Of a DNA stretch of 5,412 nt, positions 5,101-5,412 are shown piece after piece. Position 1 is the stretch's first letter, and every line of letters begins with the position of its first letter. Position numbers and translations under genes: made by a program. The DNA is from Clostridium sp. CAG:1013. Lineage in GTDB: Bacteria; Bacillota; Clostridia; Oscillospirales; Acutalibacteraceae. The notes below the pieces were generated by a model. It saw only the letters and a program-made list of their open reading frames with translations. It was not told where the DNA came from and did not search any database. The DNA lies in assembly GCA_000432995.1 (NCBI GenBank), contig HF972651.1:1-5412 (forward strand). The letters run 5' to 3'.

Positions 5101-5123
5101 CGCGAATCGGGATACTGTACAAT
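5095..5123 (+). promoter_or_regulatory. Promoter for the ABC transporter gene
   Basis: TTGCGG (5095-5100), 17 bp, TACAAT (5118-5123). The -10 matches consensus at five of six positions but the -35 only at its TTG. A weak -35 fits a promoter that depends on an activator or is regulated by an overlapping operator. Transcription would start near 5130, leaving a leader of about 36 nt with a GGAGGG site (5152-5157) 8 nt before the ATG. Confidence 0.6.
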
Positions 5124-5165
5124 GAAGCCATCCTGAATTTGTGAGTTTTATGGAGGGAAAAGATC

Positions 5166-5412
5166 ATGTTATCCATCAGCGGTGTGACCAAGCGCTACGG
5201 AAAAACCTTGGCCAACGACAACATCAGTTTCGCCGTGGGAGACGGGCAGATCGGCATTTTGCTGGGACCCAACGGCGCGGGTAAATCCACTATCATCAAG
5301 TGCATCACCGGCCTGCTGCGGTTCACCGGCCGGATCGAGATCAATGGTTACGAAAACACCTCCCTGGAAGCAAAGCGGCAGCTGGGATACATTCCCGAGA
5401 TGCCCGCAGTCT
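5166..5412 (+). CDS. ABC transporter ATP-binding subunit, N-terminal part (runs off the right edge)
   Basis: The visible 82 residues begin MLSISGVTKRYGKTLANDN and hold the Walker A motif GPNGAGKST (34-42). They continue with KCITGLLRFTGRIEINGYEN and reach the Q-loop region at LGYIPEMPA (73-81). The Q-loop position reads PE rather than Q, as is common in the ATPases of ABC-2-type exporters (NatA/CcmA-like). That suggests an export system whose membrane subunit would follow downstream, outside the window. Signature motif and Walker B are also outside. The start has GGAGGG 8 nt upstream. It is first in its unit, preceded by its own promoter and two palindromes. The family is certain; substrate and direction are inference. 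Confidence 0.93.
   Translation, partial: MLSISGVTKRYGKTLANDNISFAVGDGQIGILLGPNGAGKSTIIKCITGLLRFTGRIEINGYENTSLEAKRQLGYIPEMPAV

Overview
The window looks like chromosome of an anaerobic Gram-positive member of the Clostridia, possibly of the Oscillospiraceae/Ruminococcaceae type. The evidence is a clostridial-style pyruvate:ferredoxin oxidoreductase, strong AGGAGG-like ribosome binding sites, sigma-A-type promoters, short stem-loop/T-tract terminators, and moderately GC-rich genes separated by AT-rich gaps. The lineage is inferred from style and protein resemblance, not from a database search. I see no rRNA, tRNA, CRISPR array, insertion sequence or phage gene.

Layout from left to right: (1) 1-1009, minus strand: the first 336 codons of nifJ, leaving the window at the left edge. 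(2) 1010-1263: a divergent control region with a TTTACA/TAGAAT promoter for nifJ, a TTGACA/TAAAAT promoter for the rightward genes, and two terminator-like hairpins. (3) 1264-4034, plus strand: a two-gene operon with a 4-nt ATGA overlap, coding for a CNNM/CorC-type membrane protein with CBS domains and a MATE-family efflux transporter. It ends in a stem-loop that can serve both strands. (4) 4070-4237, minus strand: a 55-codon gene with a very good ribosome binding site, convergent with the MATE gene. (5) 4238-4320: a short divergent region with an imperfect inverted repeat. (6) 4321-5004, plus strand: a cysteine-rich Crp/Fnr-family regulator with its own strong terminator. (7) 5039-5165: a short gap dense in symmetry, with a 24-bp palindrome, a 17-bp palindrome overlapping a promoter -35, and a -10. 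(8) 5166 to the right edge: the start of an ABC transporter ATPase.

How the genes may work together: nifJ is core anaerobic energy metabolism, making acetyl-CoA, CO2 and reduced ferredoxin from pyruvate. The CNNM-like protein and the MATE transporter are co-transcribed and probably translationally coupled, so one cell condition likely calls for both divalent-cation/membrane homeostasis and drug or metabolite export. The Crp/Fnr regulator lies directly upstream of the ABC operon, whose promoter region carries two strong palindromes, so local control of the transporter by this regulator is a reasonable but untested idea.

Most of the window is ordinary. The points most worth a second look are the small minus-strand gene, the stacked palindromes before the ABC gene, the hairpin in the leader of the CNNM-like gene, and two proteins that have lost family hallmark residues.
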